Below are positions 1 to 8,984 of a stretch of DNA of 11,474 nucleotides, piece after piece (within the stretch, counting starts at the first letter, position 1; the number at the start of each line of letters is the position of its first letter). The notes beneath the pieces were generated by a model. It did not search any database and was not told the origin of the DNA. It saw only the letters and a list, made by a program, of their open reading frames with translations. The translations under genes and the position numbers were made by a program. Origin of the DNA: Glomus cerebriforme (lineage: Eukaryota; Glomeromycota; Glomeromycetes; Glomerales; Glomeraceae); assembly GCA_003550305.1 (NCBI GenBank), contig QKYT01001153.1, forward strand, positions 5,388 to 16,861. Reading direction: 5' to 3'.

Positions 1-99
1 TATTTATTTATATAAAGTAATCGTACAATTTTTATAAATTTGTTTATATAAAATGTGATTACATATTTGGTATTGTGCAATGAAATCATTCTTATAATG

Positions 100-147
100 A
101 AGGACTGATCAGTTCGGATGCCAACTTCATTATATCGAGGCGTGCTG
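100..147. mobile_element. Possible right end of a CAGT/pogo-type DNA transposon
   Basis: The sequence ending in TATATCGAGGCGTGCTG and followed by TA (148-149) resembles the outer end of pogo/Tigger-like terminal repeats, which read CAGN...CTCGATATAA on the opposite strand. A short inverted repeat lies inside it (CTTATAATGAAG near 93-104 against CTTCATTATATCG near 125-137). No matching left end is in the window, so the element would begin to the left. The call rests on resemblance alone. The rest of positions 1-245 shows no gene. Confidence 0.25.
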
Positions 148-245
148 TAACAAATTAAAGATCTTTTAACTTTGATTCAACTCAATTGACCCAAACTTGT
201 TCGAAGGTTTAATTAATACAAGTTTTTTACAAAAAAAATTGGTAA

Positions 246-387
246 ATCAGTTTAGTTTTCAGTATTTATCGATCAGTATCAGTTTGGTCAAAAACTGAAC
301 TGAATATTTTGGTAAATTACTGATACCGATACTGATAATTTCGGTTCAGTATTGGTTTTAGCAAATACTGAACTGAACCAAACTGAT
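246..387. repeat. Imperfect inverted-repeat (foldback-like) element
   Basis: The left arm 246-267 (ATCAGTTTAGTTTTCAGTAT...) pairs imperfectly with the right arm 363-387 (AAATACTGAACTGAACCAAACTGAT). The interior is built of repeated CAGTATCAG / ACTGATAC words and contains a perfect 10-bp hairpin, GTTCAGTATT with AATACTGAAC (about 343-372). There is no coding potential. The sequence just outside the right arm (GATTGGAGCCTA) resembles the outer end of the hAT-like element at 2315-2698 (TGTTTGGAGCTTTA), so this may be an older relative. I found no target-site duplication to prove it. Confidence 0.5.
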
Positions 388-409
388 TGGAGCCTATCAG
401 TAATGATTA

Positions 410-445
410 CTACTGATGATAAATAGCAAACTTCTTATTTTTAAA
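410..445 (+). mobile_element. Possible degraded second left end of the Tc1-type element
   Basis: After a TA at 408-409, the sequence CTAC...AAATAGCAAACTTCTTATTTTTAAA parallels the left end of the Tc1-type element at 656 (CTAC...AAGTAGCAAACCTTATTTTTTAAC). Agreement is partial and no right end belongs to it, so it would be a truncated or nested relic. Positions 446-655 hold only AT-rich sequence with no visible gene. Confidence 0.25.
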
Positions 446-653
446 TCAATAATTTATACATAAATTATAAAATTTTATTGTAAAATAATTGGTAAAAATT
501 TTTTATTAGAAGTAAATACTGTGCAAAATTAAATGATTATTAAAAATTTATGGCCAATTAGAAATTATATGATTATAAAGAAATTTTTATATTAATAAAA
601 CTAATATATATGTTATAATTATTTTTAGTGATAGTAATTATAATATATATATA

Positions 654-655
654 TA
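654..655. repeat. TA target duplication, left of the Tc1 element
   Basis: TA immediately precedes the left terminal repeat and is matched by TA at 1962-1963. The locus is very AT-rich, so a TA alone is weak evidence; its exact position at both repeat ends supports it. Confidence 0.7.
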
Positions 656-1961
656 CTACCTAAACAAAAGTAGCAAACCTTATTTTTTAACTTAATTCTC
701 AGAACTGTACATAATAATTTAAACTGAAATTTTAACATATGTTAGTTTACATTCTATGTAAATAATAATGTAAACATTACTTTATTTATAAACATATTTC
801 AAATGTGATTGATAAAATAGGATTTTATATTACTTTACATTATGTCTGATTTAACAGAAACTGAATGCAACCAAATTATTGGCCTTTTTAAGGATGATGC
901 TACAAAAGCAAATATTATTAAAATGCTTGGCTTTTCTAAAACCACAGTTCTCTGAACTATTCAAATCTTTTGTGAAGAAAAAAGTCTTAAAACTCAATCA
1001 CGAAGCGGCCGCCCAAGATTTTTAAATTGTGAACACCAAAAAGCACTAAAAAAAATTGTTAAAGCTGATAGTCACCAGTCAGTTGAATAAATAAAGAACA
1101 AATTTCAAGAAAAAACTGAAATTCAAGTTTCTACTAAAACAATAAGAAGAAATTTGCATGAGCTTAATATTTTTTCTCGTATTCTAGCATGCAAACCTCT
1201 TTTTAATGATAAACAAAGAAAAAATCACTTAACCTAATGTATTGAAAAAAAAGACTGGTCTGTTAAGAAATGAAAGTTAGTTATCTGAAGTGATGAGAAT
1301 CACTTTATAATTTTTAAAAATGATAGTTCAGGTCATATTTGAAGAACTTCTGAAATATGATTCAATATTAAAAATATAGTTCTTACAGTAAAACATGATG
1401 GTGAAAGTGTGATGATGTGAGGTTTTTTAGGTAAAGGATTGGGATCACTAGTAAAAGTTGATAGAAAAATAAAACATCATAATTATATTCAAATACCTAA
1501 ATCACATTTATTTCCATTAATTAATAATAATTTTAATGGAAAAAATTATTTATTCCAAGATGATAATGTCCCAATTCATACTGCTAAAAATGTTAAAAAA
1601 TGGATTGAAGCAAAAAAAAATAAAAATTTTGGAAAATTGGCCAAATCAGTTACCTAACTTGAACCCTATTGAATATTTATAGTCAGAGCTGGAAGGGCAC
1701 ATTAGAAAATATCTCAGAATTGCAAAAAATATGAAGGAATTGGAGCATACTTTGCATAAAAAATGGAATAAAATTCTGAAGTACACTTTAACAAATTTAA
1801 TTGAAAGCATACTATGCTAGATAGAAATATGTATTAAGAATAATGGCTGGCCAACCAAATATTAGTTTTATATATAGTTAACCTAATAACAGTTAAAATT
1901 TTGATTTCAATTATTATATATATTTTTGAATAATTAATAAAAATTACTTTTGTCTAGGTAG
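656..1961 (+). mobile_element. Tc1/mariner-type DNA transposon, decayed
   Basis: The element is bounded by short terminal inverted repeats: CTACCTAAACAAAAGTA at 656-672, and at 1945-1961 a sequence whose reverse complement is CTACCTAGACAAAAGTA (one mismatch in 17). Both ends are flanked by TA (654-655 and 1962-1963), the target duplication typical of Tc1/mariner insertion. The length of 1306 bp is normal for a Tc1 element carrying one transposase gene. It encloses a broken transposase reading left to right (842-1865). The ends are well preserved although the gene is dead, so it could still be cross-mobilised by a related active copy; that is inference. Confidence 0.9.
842..1865 (+). pseudogene. 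Tc1-type transposase (DDE superfamily) pseudogene
   Basis: The start ATG is at 842 and the family's C-terminal signature GWPTKY ends at the stop 1863-1865. In order come an N-terminal helix-turn-helix (KANIIKMLGFSKTTV), a GRPR linker motif (1007-1018), a second DNA-binding region (STKTIRRNLHELNI) and the catalytic core. The first catalytic Asp is in SDEN (1292-1294), the second in FQDDN (1562-1564), and the Glu in LNPIE (1671-1673), a spacing close to DD34E. The frame is interrupted by TGA at 953, 1271, 1286, 1340, 1358 and 1418; TAA at 1088 and 1235; TAG at 1680 and 1818. A frameshift lies in the poly-A tract around 1610-1620, moving from frame 2 to frame 3. Most stops fall where relatives carry Trp. 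The gene is dead under the standard code. Confidence 0.9.
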
Positions 1962-1989
1962 TATAATTAAAGAAGGGTTTTTTAATTAA

Positions 1990-2068
1990 CTTTAAGTCAG
2001 TTGCATAAAAATATGTGCTTATAAAAAGGTGTGATTATATAAGAGATGATTATATAGGAATTTGACTG
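1990..2068 (-). mobile_element. Right-end fragment of a CAGT-type (pogo-like) element
   Basis: Read on the minus strand from 2068, the sequence begins CAGTCAAATTCCTATATAAT and continues with repeated ATAATCA words. This matches the style of both ends of the neighbouring element at 2071-3027. It is followed directly by TA at 2069-2070, which is also the left flank of that neighbour. The left limit given is approximate. No matching left end is visible, so the element is truncated or was broken by the Tc1 insertion. Confidence 0.5.
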
Positions 2069-2306
2069 TACAGTTATCCTCCCATATAATCATCTCCTTT
2101 ATAGTCACAATTCCCTTTAATCATATCATTTGTCAGTCCCGATCTTATTATATAAAAAATTCTCCTTTATAGTCATAAATGCTCTATAATCACTATCACA
2201 CCAAATTGCTATCCCAATTAAATAGTAATTATATAAAAAAATCCTTCTTTATAATTATCAGCCAATTATATTAGTATAATACTAACTTATAAAAAATACC
2301 TTAAAT

Positions 2307-2314
2307 CAAGTAAT
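2307..2314. repeat. hAT-like target-site duplication, left copy (CAAGTAAT)
   Basis: This is identical to 2699-2706 and directly abuts the TAGAGCTCC terminus. It marks the insertion site inside the older CAGT-type element. Confidence 0.85.
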
Positions 2315-2698
2315 TAGAGCTCCGAACGATTCCAATTTCAGTTCTTTTCTGATTAGTCAGAATTAAAAAATTAATAATTTGTCATCCTGTGATCGTAAGA
2401 GGATGAAACATAGCTTATTGGAATCGTCTCATCAGATGCATCTAATGGTAGTAAAACTGCATCTCTAGCACTGATAAATAAGATTTTAGGTTTTCATTTT
2501 TTTGAAAAATTAGATTTTCATCTATCAATACTAGAGATGCAATTTTACTATCATTAGATGCGTCCCGATGAGACGATTCCAATAAGCTATATTTCGTCCT
2601 TTTATGATCACAGGAAGATGAATTATTAATATTTTTCAATTNTNACCAATTAGAAAAGAACTGAAAATTNGAACNNAACCGGACTGTTTGGAGCTTTA
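2315..2698. mobile_element. hAT-like foldback element (long-TIR MITE) with 8-bp target duplication
   Basis: Two long inverted arms, 2315-2476 and 2523-2698, pair along almost their whole length around a spacer of 46 bp. For example, CTTATTGGAATCGTCTCATC on the left recurs inverted as GATGAGACGATTCCAATAAG on the right. The ends are TAGAGCTCC and, inverted, TAAAGCTCC. An exact 8-bp duplication, CAAGTAAT, flanks it at 2307-2314 and 2699-2706. An 8-bp duplication with TA(G/A)AG ends fits the hAT superfamily. There is no coding capacity; short open frames in the arms are incidental. Several uncalled bases lie in the right arm. Confidence 0.85.
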
Positions 2699-2706
2699 CA
2701 AGTAAT
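2699..2706. repeat. hAT-like target-site duplication, right copy (CAAGTAAT)
   Basis: This is identical to 2307-2314 and directly abuts the right terminus GGAGCTTTA. Confidence 0.85.
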
Positions 2707-3175
2707 ACAAATTATAAAAATTCTTTAAATAAAGTAATACTAACANNTAACTATTTATTCANATAATACAAAAAATTATTCTAATATATAATGAATTTCC
2801 TATAATATAAAATTTCTATTTTTTTATTATTTTTCTTTGTTAAAATGTAAATTTTTTTCTTTACATTTGTATTGAAAAGTTTTTTTTACAAAAAAAAATT
2901 ATAATCACATTAATATTAAATTTCATATATATGTGATTATAAAACAAAAATCTTGCTATAAGCACACTCCTTTATAATCACAGTATTTACTGATCCTGAG
3001 AGGTGTAATTATAAGGGAGGTTGACTGTATATAATAAATATATCTATAACAAAAGATTTTAAATAGAACTTCTTTTAAATAATATAAACGGTTGTTTTAA
3101 TTTAAGAAAAGCTATTAGAAACTGGCTTATTAATATTAAAATAAGTAAAGGTAAAATAATAACTATAATAAATAA

Positions 3176-3198
3176 TTTTTTTTTTTTTTTTTTTTTTT
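3176..3198. repeat. Poly-T tract (23 T), followed by a poly-A-rich run
   Basis: An uninterrupted run of 23 T is followed within about 10 bases by an A-rich run. It could be a microsatellite or the A-tail of a minus-strand retroposed sequence. I see no target duplication or retroelement body that would decide. Confidence 0.8.
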
Positions 3199-3599
3199 AA
3201 AGATAAAAAAAAAAACTTCTTTATTAATTATTGGTTTATCAAACTAACTAATACAAAAGTAAATTACAATAAATCCTTCATCCTTATTATAGAAAAACTT
3301 TGCTTGTCATGTTATAATAAGTCAGAAATCATGAGAATACAGCCTGTCACACAAGATCACTTTAAATAAGATATACTCTCAATCTAGTTCTATGACAAAA
3401 GTACTAAATTTAAAACTATCCTACTTCTTTCTTCTAAAATCAAAAAATCTTCTTTTGCACTATTAATGTATATTATGCTAATATAAAGATTAATAAACAA
3501 ATTTTAACATTACAGTAAATAGCTAAGTTTTTAATGGTTTTGAGAAAAACTTTTTCTATATAATAGAACCCTAAAAGTATTAGAGGACAGACTATATCG

Positions 3600-3815
3600 A
3601 GATGATCACTTATACTAATGCATATCTCCAGCTCTATCTAAGAATCTTTATTATCTTTATTATAGATATAACTATTTACATTTTTTTTTCAATAGGCCAA
3701 TTTATAATATAGAATTTCCATCATTTCACTAAATCAAGATAACTACTTATACAGAACTTGCAAAATTATGTATGTTCTATTCTTATCTAAGAATTTTTAT
3801 TATTAATATATCTAT
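3600..3815 (+). repeat. Weak diverged direct duplication
   Basis: Two blocks share an ordered set of words. Near 3601-3660 are GATGATCACTTATAC and then CTATCTAAGAATCTTTATTA. Near 3738-3805 are AGATAACTACTTATAC and then CTTATCTAAGAATTTTTATT. Spacing between the words differs, so this is an old degenerate repeat at best. No coding potential is visible. Confidence 0.35.
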
Positions 3816-4851
3816 TAAAAGAAAAAATAACACCCAATAATAACAAATTATATCTTACAATTTAAACCCAAATCTATTCTGATTTAGCATCTTTATCTTC
3901 TTATTTTATTTTTTTTTATTTTTTTTCTATTATATAATAACACCTTAAGGAACTTAAAAAGGGATTATCATATCATAAAATAATAACTATATGTGAAATA
4001 ATAATTAAACTAATCTCTAATAAGAGATCAACTGTAAATTAATTTTTTAGATACCCAAGATAAATGATGAATATAGTATAAAAGAAAGGATAACAATAGA
4101 AATGAATATATCTATTATTAACCCATTTTTCCTCTTTAAAAAAAACTATACCCAAGGTTTCAGTTTTACATATTTTTGGTATACTTCATACTTTTTTATT
4201 AGGATAACCTCCAAAAAGTTCCAAGAAAATGAAAATTAGAATTAAATAAAAAGGAATTATCATTAAACTTTAATGCCAGAAAAGTCTTTTGCTTATAATC
4301 CTTTTTCTGTCTTCTTATATTTATAAAAATCTAAAGTAAGTAAAGTTATAGTCTTTCTTACAAAATTTTTTTTACCTTTCCTTTTTTCAACTCTATCTGC
4401 CTAATGGCTAAAGCAGAAACGTTCCTCTCAGAAACTTAGAATGGCCAAATATACCAGTACAAAAGAAAATGAGTCATTATCCAAAAAAAAGGTAAAAAGT
4501 TATGAATATATTTCATAAGAAATTATTATAAATGATTTAAACCAATAAAATTATAAGACAGGACTCACAGAAGCATTTTTACTCAAACCTCTGAAGCTTT
4601 CTGTTATATAGGAAAGCTATGAAGTTGTGTTTTTATTTTTTCAAAAAAATGGTCAAAAAATTATAAGAAAGAGTTGCTTTTATGATAAATAAAATTAATA
4701 TATTAAATTTTTTAAAAAAAAATTAGCATTTTTTTTCATAAAATAATTCCAAGTTTTTAGAATAATAAAGAATTAAGATATAATATAACAAATTTCTAAA
4801 TTTTAATTTTCTTACCCTTATTCTAATTCTGGATGATGCTAGGTTTTTCCT

Positions 4852-4882
4852 GCATTCACGTGATTCGGCCAGAATTGGCCAG
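4852..4882 (+). promoter_or_regulatory. Candidate UPF1 promoter block with CACGTG core
   Basis: This is a GC-richer island in AT-rich surroundings, about 150-180 bp upstream of the UPF1 start codon. It holds GCATTCACGTGAT (4852-4864), containing the CACGTG palindrome recognised by bHLH-type factors, followed by GGCCAGAATTGGCC, itself palindromic. The same 13 bases occur inverted at 10087-10099, again close to a CC(G/A)ATTCTGG word. Position and composition suggest a promoter element; the factor is unknown. Confidence 0.45.
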
Positions 4883-5030
4883 TATTAATAAATTTACAGT
4901 AAATTAACATAATTTTTTTTGTCGGATTATTGGCCGGTAAAACCTTGCGTATGGCCTGCCGCAGTCATTTCTGTAGTATTTATAAACAAAACTCCACTCT
5001 TGAAGTATGCAACCTTAAGTTTTAAATAAA

Positions 5031-8000
5031 ATGGATCAATTTGAAACTCAAAATACTCAGGACGAAGAAAATTTTTCCTTTTTGGAATACGCAGGAGGAG
5101 ATACTCAAGCTTCGCAATATGATTATAACGATTTTTCACTCGAATCTCAGCAAACTAATACTTTGCTTGACGGTTCGCAATCGCATTTCGTTGAGCCAGA
5201 TTTATCTGGCGTAGGCGTTGACGAGTTAGACGCGTTCCAAGATCTTGCCATTGTCGAAAGAGAATTAGAACATGCATGCAGGTACATAATCAGTACTGGT
5301 ATTTTTCGATCAAATCAAATCTTTCATTGTTACTGTTTATTATTTTTGGTAGATATTGCGGTATACACGCAGTAAACTCAGTAGCCAGATGTGTGACTTG
5401 TAACAAATGGTTCTGCAATTCTCGTGGTAATACTTCTGGCTCTCATATAATCAATCACCTTGTTCGGGCAAAACACAGAGAAGTCGCTTTACACCCGGAT
5501 TCACCACTTGGTGAGACAACGTTGGAATGTTATAGCTGTGGTTGCAAGAACGTTTTTTTATTAGGATTTATTCCAGCCAAAAGTGATACTGTTGTAGTAT
5601 TGCTTTGTCGGTAAGTTAAAATTAATCAGAATTATGAAGCTCCTTTTTTTTAGGGTTCAATATTGATGATAAATCATACCTTTTCAAACTAGACAACCAT
5701 GTGCTGCAATGCCTAGCAGTAAAGACATGAATTGGGATACCTCTCAGTGGCTTCCTCTTATTGATGATCGTTGTTTTCTTCCATGGCTTGTTAAAGTTCC
5801 CAGTGAACAAGAGCAACTTCGGGCTCGTCAAATCACCGCACATCAAATTAACAAGCTCGAGGAATTGTGGAAAGATAACACAGAAGCTACTCTTGAGGAT
5901 TTGGAAAAACCTGGTATTGATGATGAACCACAACCCGTTTTGTTAAGGTATTTTATTTTCTATGGAAGAAAGTTAAAATATATTGTCGTTCTGTTTTTAA
6001 ATATATTTTAATTGATTAAATTCTTAAGATATGACGATGCCTATCAATATCAAAATATTTTTGGACCTTTAGTAAAAATGGAGGCTGATTATGACAAGAA
6101 ATTAAAGGAATCTCAGACCCAGGATGATATTGTAGTTCGGTGGGATATTGGGTTAAATCAAAAGCGTATTGCTTGGTTTTACTTGCCAAAACTTGAATCT
6201 GGAGGTATTTTACATAATAGTTGATGAAATTTGGAATATTTATTTTGATTTACATAAATATTTTTTTTTTAGAGGTTCGTCTGGCTATCGGTGATGAATT
6301 GAGACTTCGTTATCGTGGTGAATTGCGTCAATCATGGGAGGACGTTGGCCATGTAATCAAAATACCAAATAGTAAGTTAATATAGGAAATTTTGTTTATT
6401 TACTTAATATCATATTATTAAACATATTTCATATAGATGTGAGTGATGAAGTCGGTTTGGAGTTGCGACGTAACGACAATACCCCAGTGGAATGTACACA
6501 TAATTTTTCAGTAGATTTTGTGTGGAAATCTACTAGTTTTGATAGAATGCAAGCAGCAATGAAAACGTTTGCTGTTGACGAGACTTCAGTTAGTGGCTAT
6601 ATCTATCACAAACTTTTGGGTCATGAGGTGGAATCTCAAGTCCTTAGGACAACAAATCCAAAAAGGTTCATATTTTACAATTTATGTTATGATTATTTAT
6701 CTTGTTGATTTTTAATATTTATTTATATATTTAGATTTTCGGCTCCAAACTTGCCAGAATTAAATCATTCACAAGTATATGCTGTAAAAAGTGTTTTACA
6801 AAAACCTCTCAGTCTTATCCAAGGTCCTCCGGGTACTGGCAAAACTGTTACTTCAGCTACCATTGTTTATCATCTTGCTAAGATGAATTCTGGACAAGTT
6901 TTAGTATGTGCACCTTCAAATGTAGCTGTAGATCAGTTAACTGAAAAGATACATGCAACTGGTCTTAAAGTAGTTCGTCTTACCGCAAAATCTCGTGAGG
7001 CTCTTGATTCTCCTGTTTCATTCCTGACGTTACATGAGCAAGTGCACAATAATGATACTCATGTTGAATTGCAAAAATTAATTCAACTCAAGACCGAACA
7101 AGGAGAATTGAGCAGTTCTGATGAGAAAAAATACAAAACGTTGAAACGTGCTTGTGAAAGAGAGATTTTACAGGTATGTTATAAATGGTCTTGTATGATA
7201 ATTTATTATTTATGTTTTTTTCAATATTTATTTATATTCTTATTTATCGTATTATTAGACCGCTGATGTTATTCTTTGTACATGTGTGGGTGCTGGTGAT
7301 CCACGGTTGTCAAAATTTAAATTTCGCACAGTCTTAATTGACGAAGCTACACAAGCAACTGAACCTGAATGTATGATACCACTCGTGCTGGGATGTAAAC
7401 AAGCTGTCCTTGTTGGCGATCATCAACAACTTGGCCCTGTAATAATGAACAAGAAAGCTGCCAGAGCAGGATTATGTCAATCTCTTTTTGAGCGCCTAGT
7501 TATACTAGGAATAAGACCTATTCGATTACAAGTTCAATATCGTATGCACCCTTGTTTGTCTGAATTTCCTAGTAATATGTTTTATGAAGGTTCCTTGCAA
7601 AACGGGGTTACTACTCAAGATAGATTAAGAAAAAATGTGGATTTTCCTTGGCCAGCCCCGGAGACTCCTATGTTTTTTCACTCAAATTTAGGTCAAGAAG
7701 AAATTTCAAGCAGTGGAACTTCCTATTTGAATCGGTAAGAATAATGTTTCAATACCGGTTGGTTAATATTAATTTTAACCTAATTAAATTATATAATTTG
7801 TTACGTTAAGTACGGAAGCTTCAAATTGTGAAAAAGTTGTTACTAAGTTCCTAAGATCAGGAATTTTACCAGCTCAAATAGGAATAATTACTCCATATGA
7901 AGGTCAAAGGAGTTATGTTGTTAGTTATATGCAGTTTAATGGTTCCTTAAGAAAGGATTTATATAAAGAAATCGAAGTAGCAAGTGTCGACGCCTTTCAA

Positions 8001-8963
8001 GGACGTGAAAAAGATTATATAATATTAAGTTGTGTTCGAAGTAATGAACATCAAGGAATAGGATTTTTAAATGATCCTAGGAGATTGAATGTTGCTTTGA
8101 CACGAGCTCGTTACGGTGTTGTAATTTTGGGAAATCCTAAAGTTTTAAGCAGGGTATGAAATAATAATTGTTTTTATATGCTATTTTTTATTATATAGAT
8201 AAATATTTAAATTCTATCTTTAAATTTATTAGCATCCTTTATGGCACCATCTTCTTGTACACTATAAAGAAAAAGATTGTTTAGTGGAAGGTCCGCTAAA
8301 TAACTTAAAAGTTAGTATGATACAATTTCGAGGACCTCGTAGAGCTTATAGGAAAGATGATAAATTTAGACAGGGGTTTGCACACCAAATCGATGCACGT
8401 GAAGCATTTGCTAAGCCACCTCTTGCTGAAAGTATGTAAATTTCATATTTGTTTTTTGTAAATTACACGTGTTAAAAAAATTTTATGTTTTTTTGTTAGA
8501 TCGTCGTCGTGCTTACGACTCAGATTTTATGAGAACACATGATCCTGTTAGTTACATCCCATCCGATATGACTTCCATGCCATCTTCGTCTCAATTTAGT
8601 ATTCCTTTACTTCCAACACCTAATGGTCCATTTACACAAGATTTATCACAAAGTAGTGTTTCTAGTAGGAAAAACGCAAAACAACAAAATTCTTATACCA
8701 ACTCGATTTCATCTCAAGGTCCACTAACACAAAACGCTTATAGTAGCCAAGGATCTATGAGTCTCGCACTATCTCAGTCTGATCGGCTTCGCATGATGGA
8801 AAATTCAAATAATTCTTTAAGCCATAGCTCTTTAATGTCACAGGATAGTTCAATTGGATATTTGGACGATTATAAAAGTCAAGGGGATGATACTATTTTA
8901 AGTCAAGACTTTGAGATTAGATCTCAATCAGGATATCAATCTCAAAGTTTTACACAATACTAA
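5031..8963 (+). CDS. UPF1: UPF1 ATP-dependent RNA helicase (nonsense-mediated mRNA decay), 11 exons
   Basis: Central SF1 helicase of NMD, acting in the cytoplasm on mRNAs whose translation ends prematurely, with UPF2/UPF3 and release factors. Exons: 5031-5281, 5353-5610, 5693-5947, 6029-6204, 6273-6371, 6437-6665, 6735-7173, 7259-7734, 7811-8153, 8233-8431, 8500-8963. The reading frame closes across all junctions and gives 1062 residues, between the yeast (about 970) and human (about 1120) proteins. An in-frame TAA at 5016-5018 supports the start. The CH zinc domain (about 83-255) has CGIH at 86-89, CVTCNKWFC at 97-105, and CYSCGC at 143-148. Helicase motifs: GPPGTGKT 453-460; DEAT 597-600; GDHQQLGP 622-629; QYRMHP 662-667; [10 protein letters not shown] 787-796; ALTRARYG 823-830. 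An SQ/TQ-rich tail covers about 939-1062. No key residue is missing; the gene looks functional. Confidence 0.97.
5282..8499 (+). other. UPF1: Ten UPF1 introns (GT-AG)
   Basis: The introns are 5282-5352, 5611-5692, 5948-6028, 6205-6272, 6372-6436, 6666-6734, 7174-7258, 7735-7810, 8154-8232 and 8432-8499, that is 65-85 nt. All begin GT and end AG. Donors are mostly GTA (GTAAGT, GTATGT, GTATTT); the sixth is the weaker GTTCAT. Acceptors are TAG except AAG in the third and eighth. They were placed by joining exon frames so that the protein reads continuously through conserved UPF1 segments. Introns 3 and 6 are multiples of three in length, yet each carries an in-frame stop, so their retention would end translation early. 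Confidence 0.9.
8588..8963 (+). other. SQ/TQ cluster at the UPF1 C-terminus
   Basis: The last 120 or so residues contain ten SQ and three TQ dipeptides in a Ser/Gln/Asn-rich, low-complexity context ending in FTQY. In animals and plants such tails are phosphorylated by PIKK kinases (SMG1 in NMD) and recruit SMG5/6/7; the budding yeast protein lacks a comparable tail. The N-terminus carries six more SQ/TQ sites (residues 6-50). Phosphorylation here is an inference from family knowledge. Confidence 0.85.
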
Positions 8964-8984
8964 TATAGCATAGCATCAGGCCGG

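Larger units (their letters stand above)
2071..3027. mobile_element. Non-autonomous CAGT-type (pogo/Tc1-mariner-like) element, split by a nested insertion
   Basis: The left end reads CAGTTATCCTCCCATATAAT. The right end, on the opposite strand, reads CAGTCAACCTCCCTTATAAT, so 17 of the first 20 bases agree. Both ends are flanked by TA (2069-2070 and 3028-3029). Subterminal TATAATCA / CTCCTTTATA words recur inside both ends, as in elements whose transposase binds several subterminal sites. No coding sequence is present. Removing the nested hAT-like element and one copy of its duplication leaves about 565 bp, a MITE-like size. The pogo-like label follows from CAGT ends and TA target; the broader Tc1/mariner label is safer. 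Confidence 0.65.
3030..4840. other. Gene-free AT-rich intergenic DNA
   Basis: All frames on both strands are closed by frequent stops and no protein motif could be recognised. The stretch consists of poly-A and poly-T tracts, short AT-rich words and a weak diverged duplication (3600-3815). A small hairpin with a 7-bp stem (AGCTTTC / GAAAGCT) lies near 4597-4620. The stretch could include the distal promoter or leader of UPF1, but nothing specific supports that. Confidence 0.6.

Noticed and set aside
842..1865. TGA-as-tryptophan genetic code for the transposase
   Set aside because: UPF1 in the same window uses TGG normally, and TAA and TAG also stand at transposase Trp positions; decay by transitions is simpler. 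Kept only as an alternative.
2442..2639. Minus-strand open frame of 65 codons
   Set aside because: It spans the two arms and spacer of the hAT-like foldback; its translation partly repeats itself because of the inverted arms.
3030..4840. Hidden gene or tRNA in the long upstream intergenic stretch
   Set aside because: No cloverleaf-like pairing with conserved tRNA box sequences and no continuous protein-like frame was found on either strand.
4927..5139. Minus-strand open frame of 70 codons across the UPF1 start
   Set aside because: It overlaps UPF1 exon 1 and the promoter block, has no recognisable motif, and is explained as the antisense of real coding sequence.
5276..5614. Separate plus-strand gene starting with ATG at 5276
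   Set aside because: Its first part reads intron 1 and its second part is UPF1 exon 2; the CH-domain residues only make sense when spliced to exon 1.
5622..5933. Minus-strand open frame of 103 codons
   Set aside because: It is the antisense of UPF1 intron 2 and exon 3, with no motif and no splice or promoter support.
5761..5946. Plus-strand open frame of 61 codons in another frame of exon 3
   Set aside because: Out-of-frame shadow of the conserved UPF1 exon.
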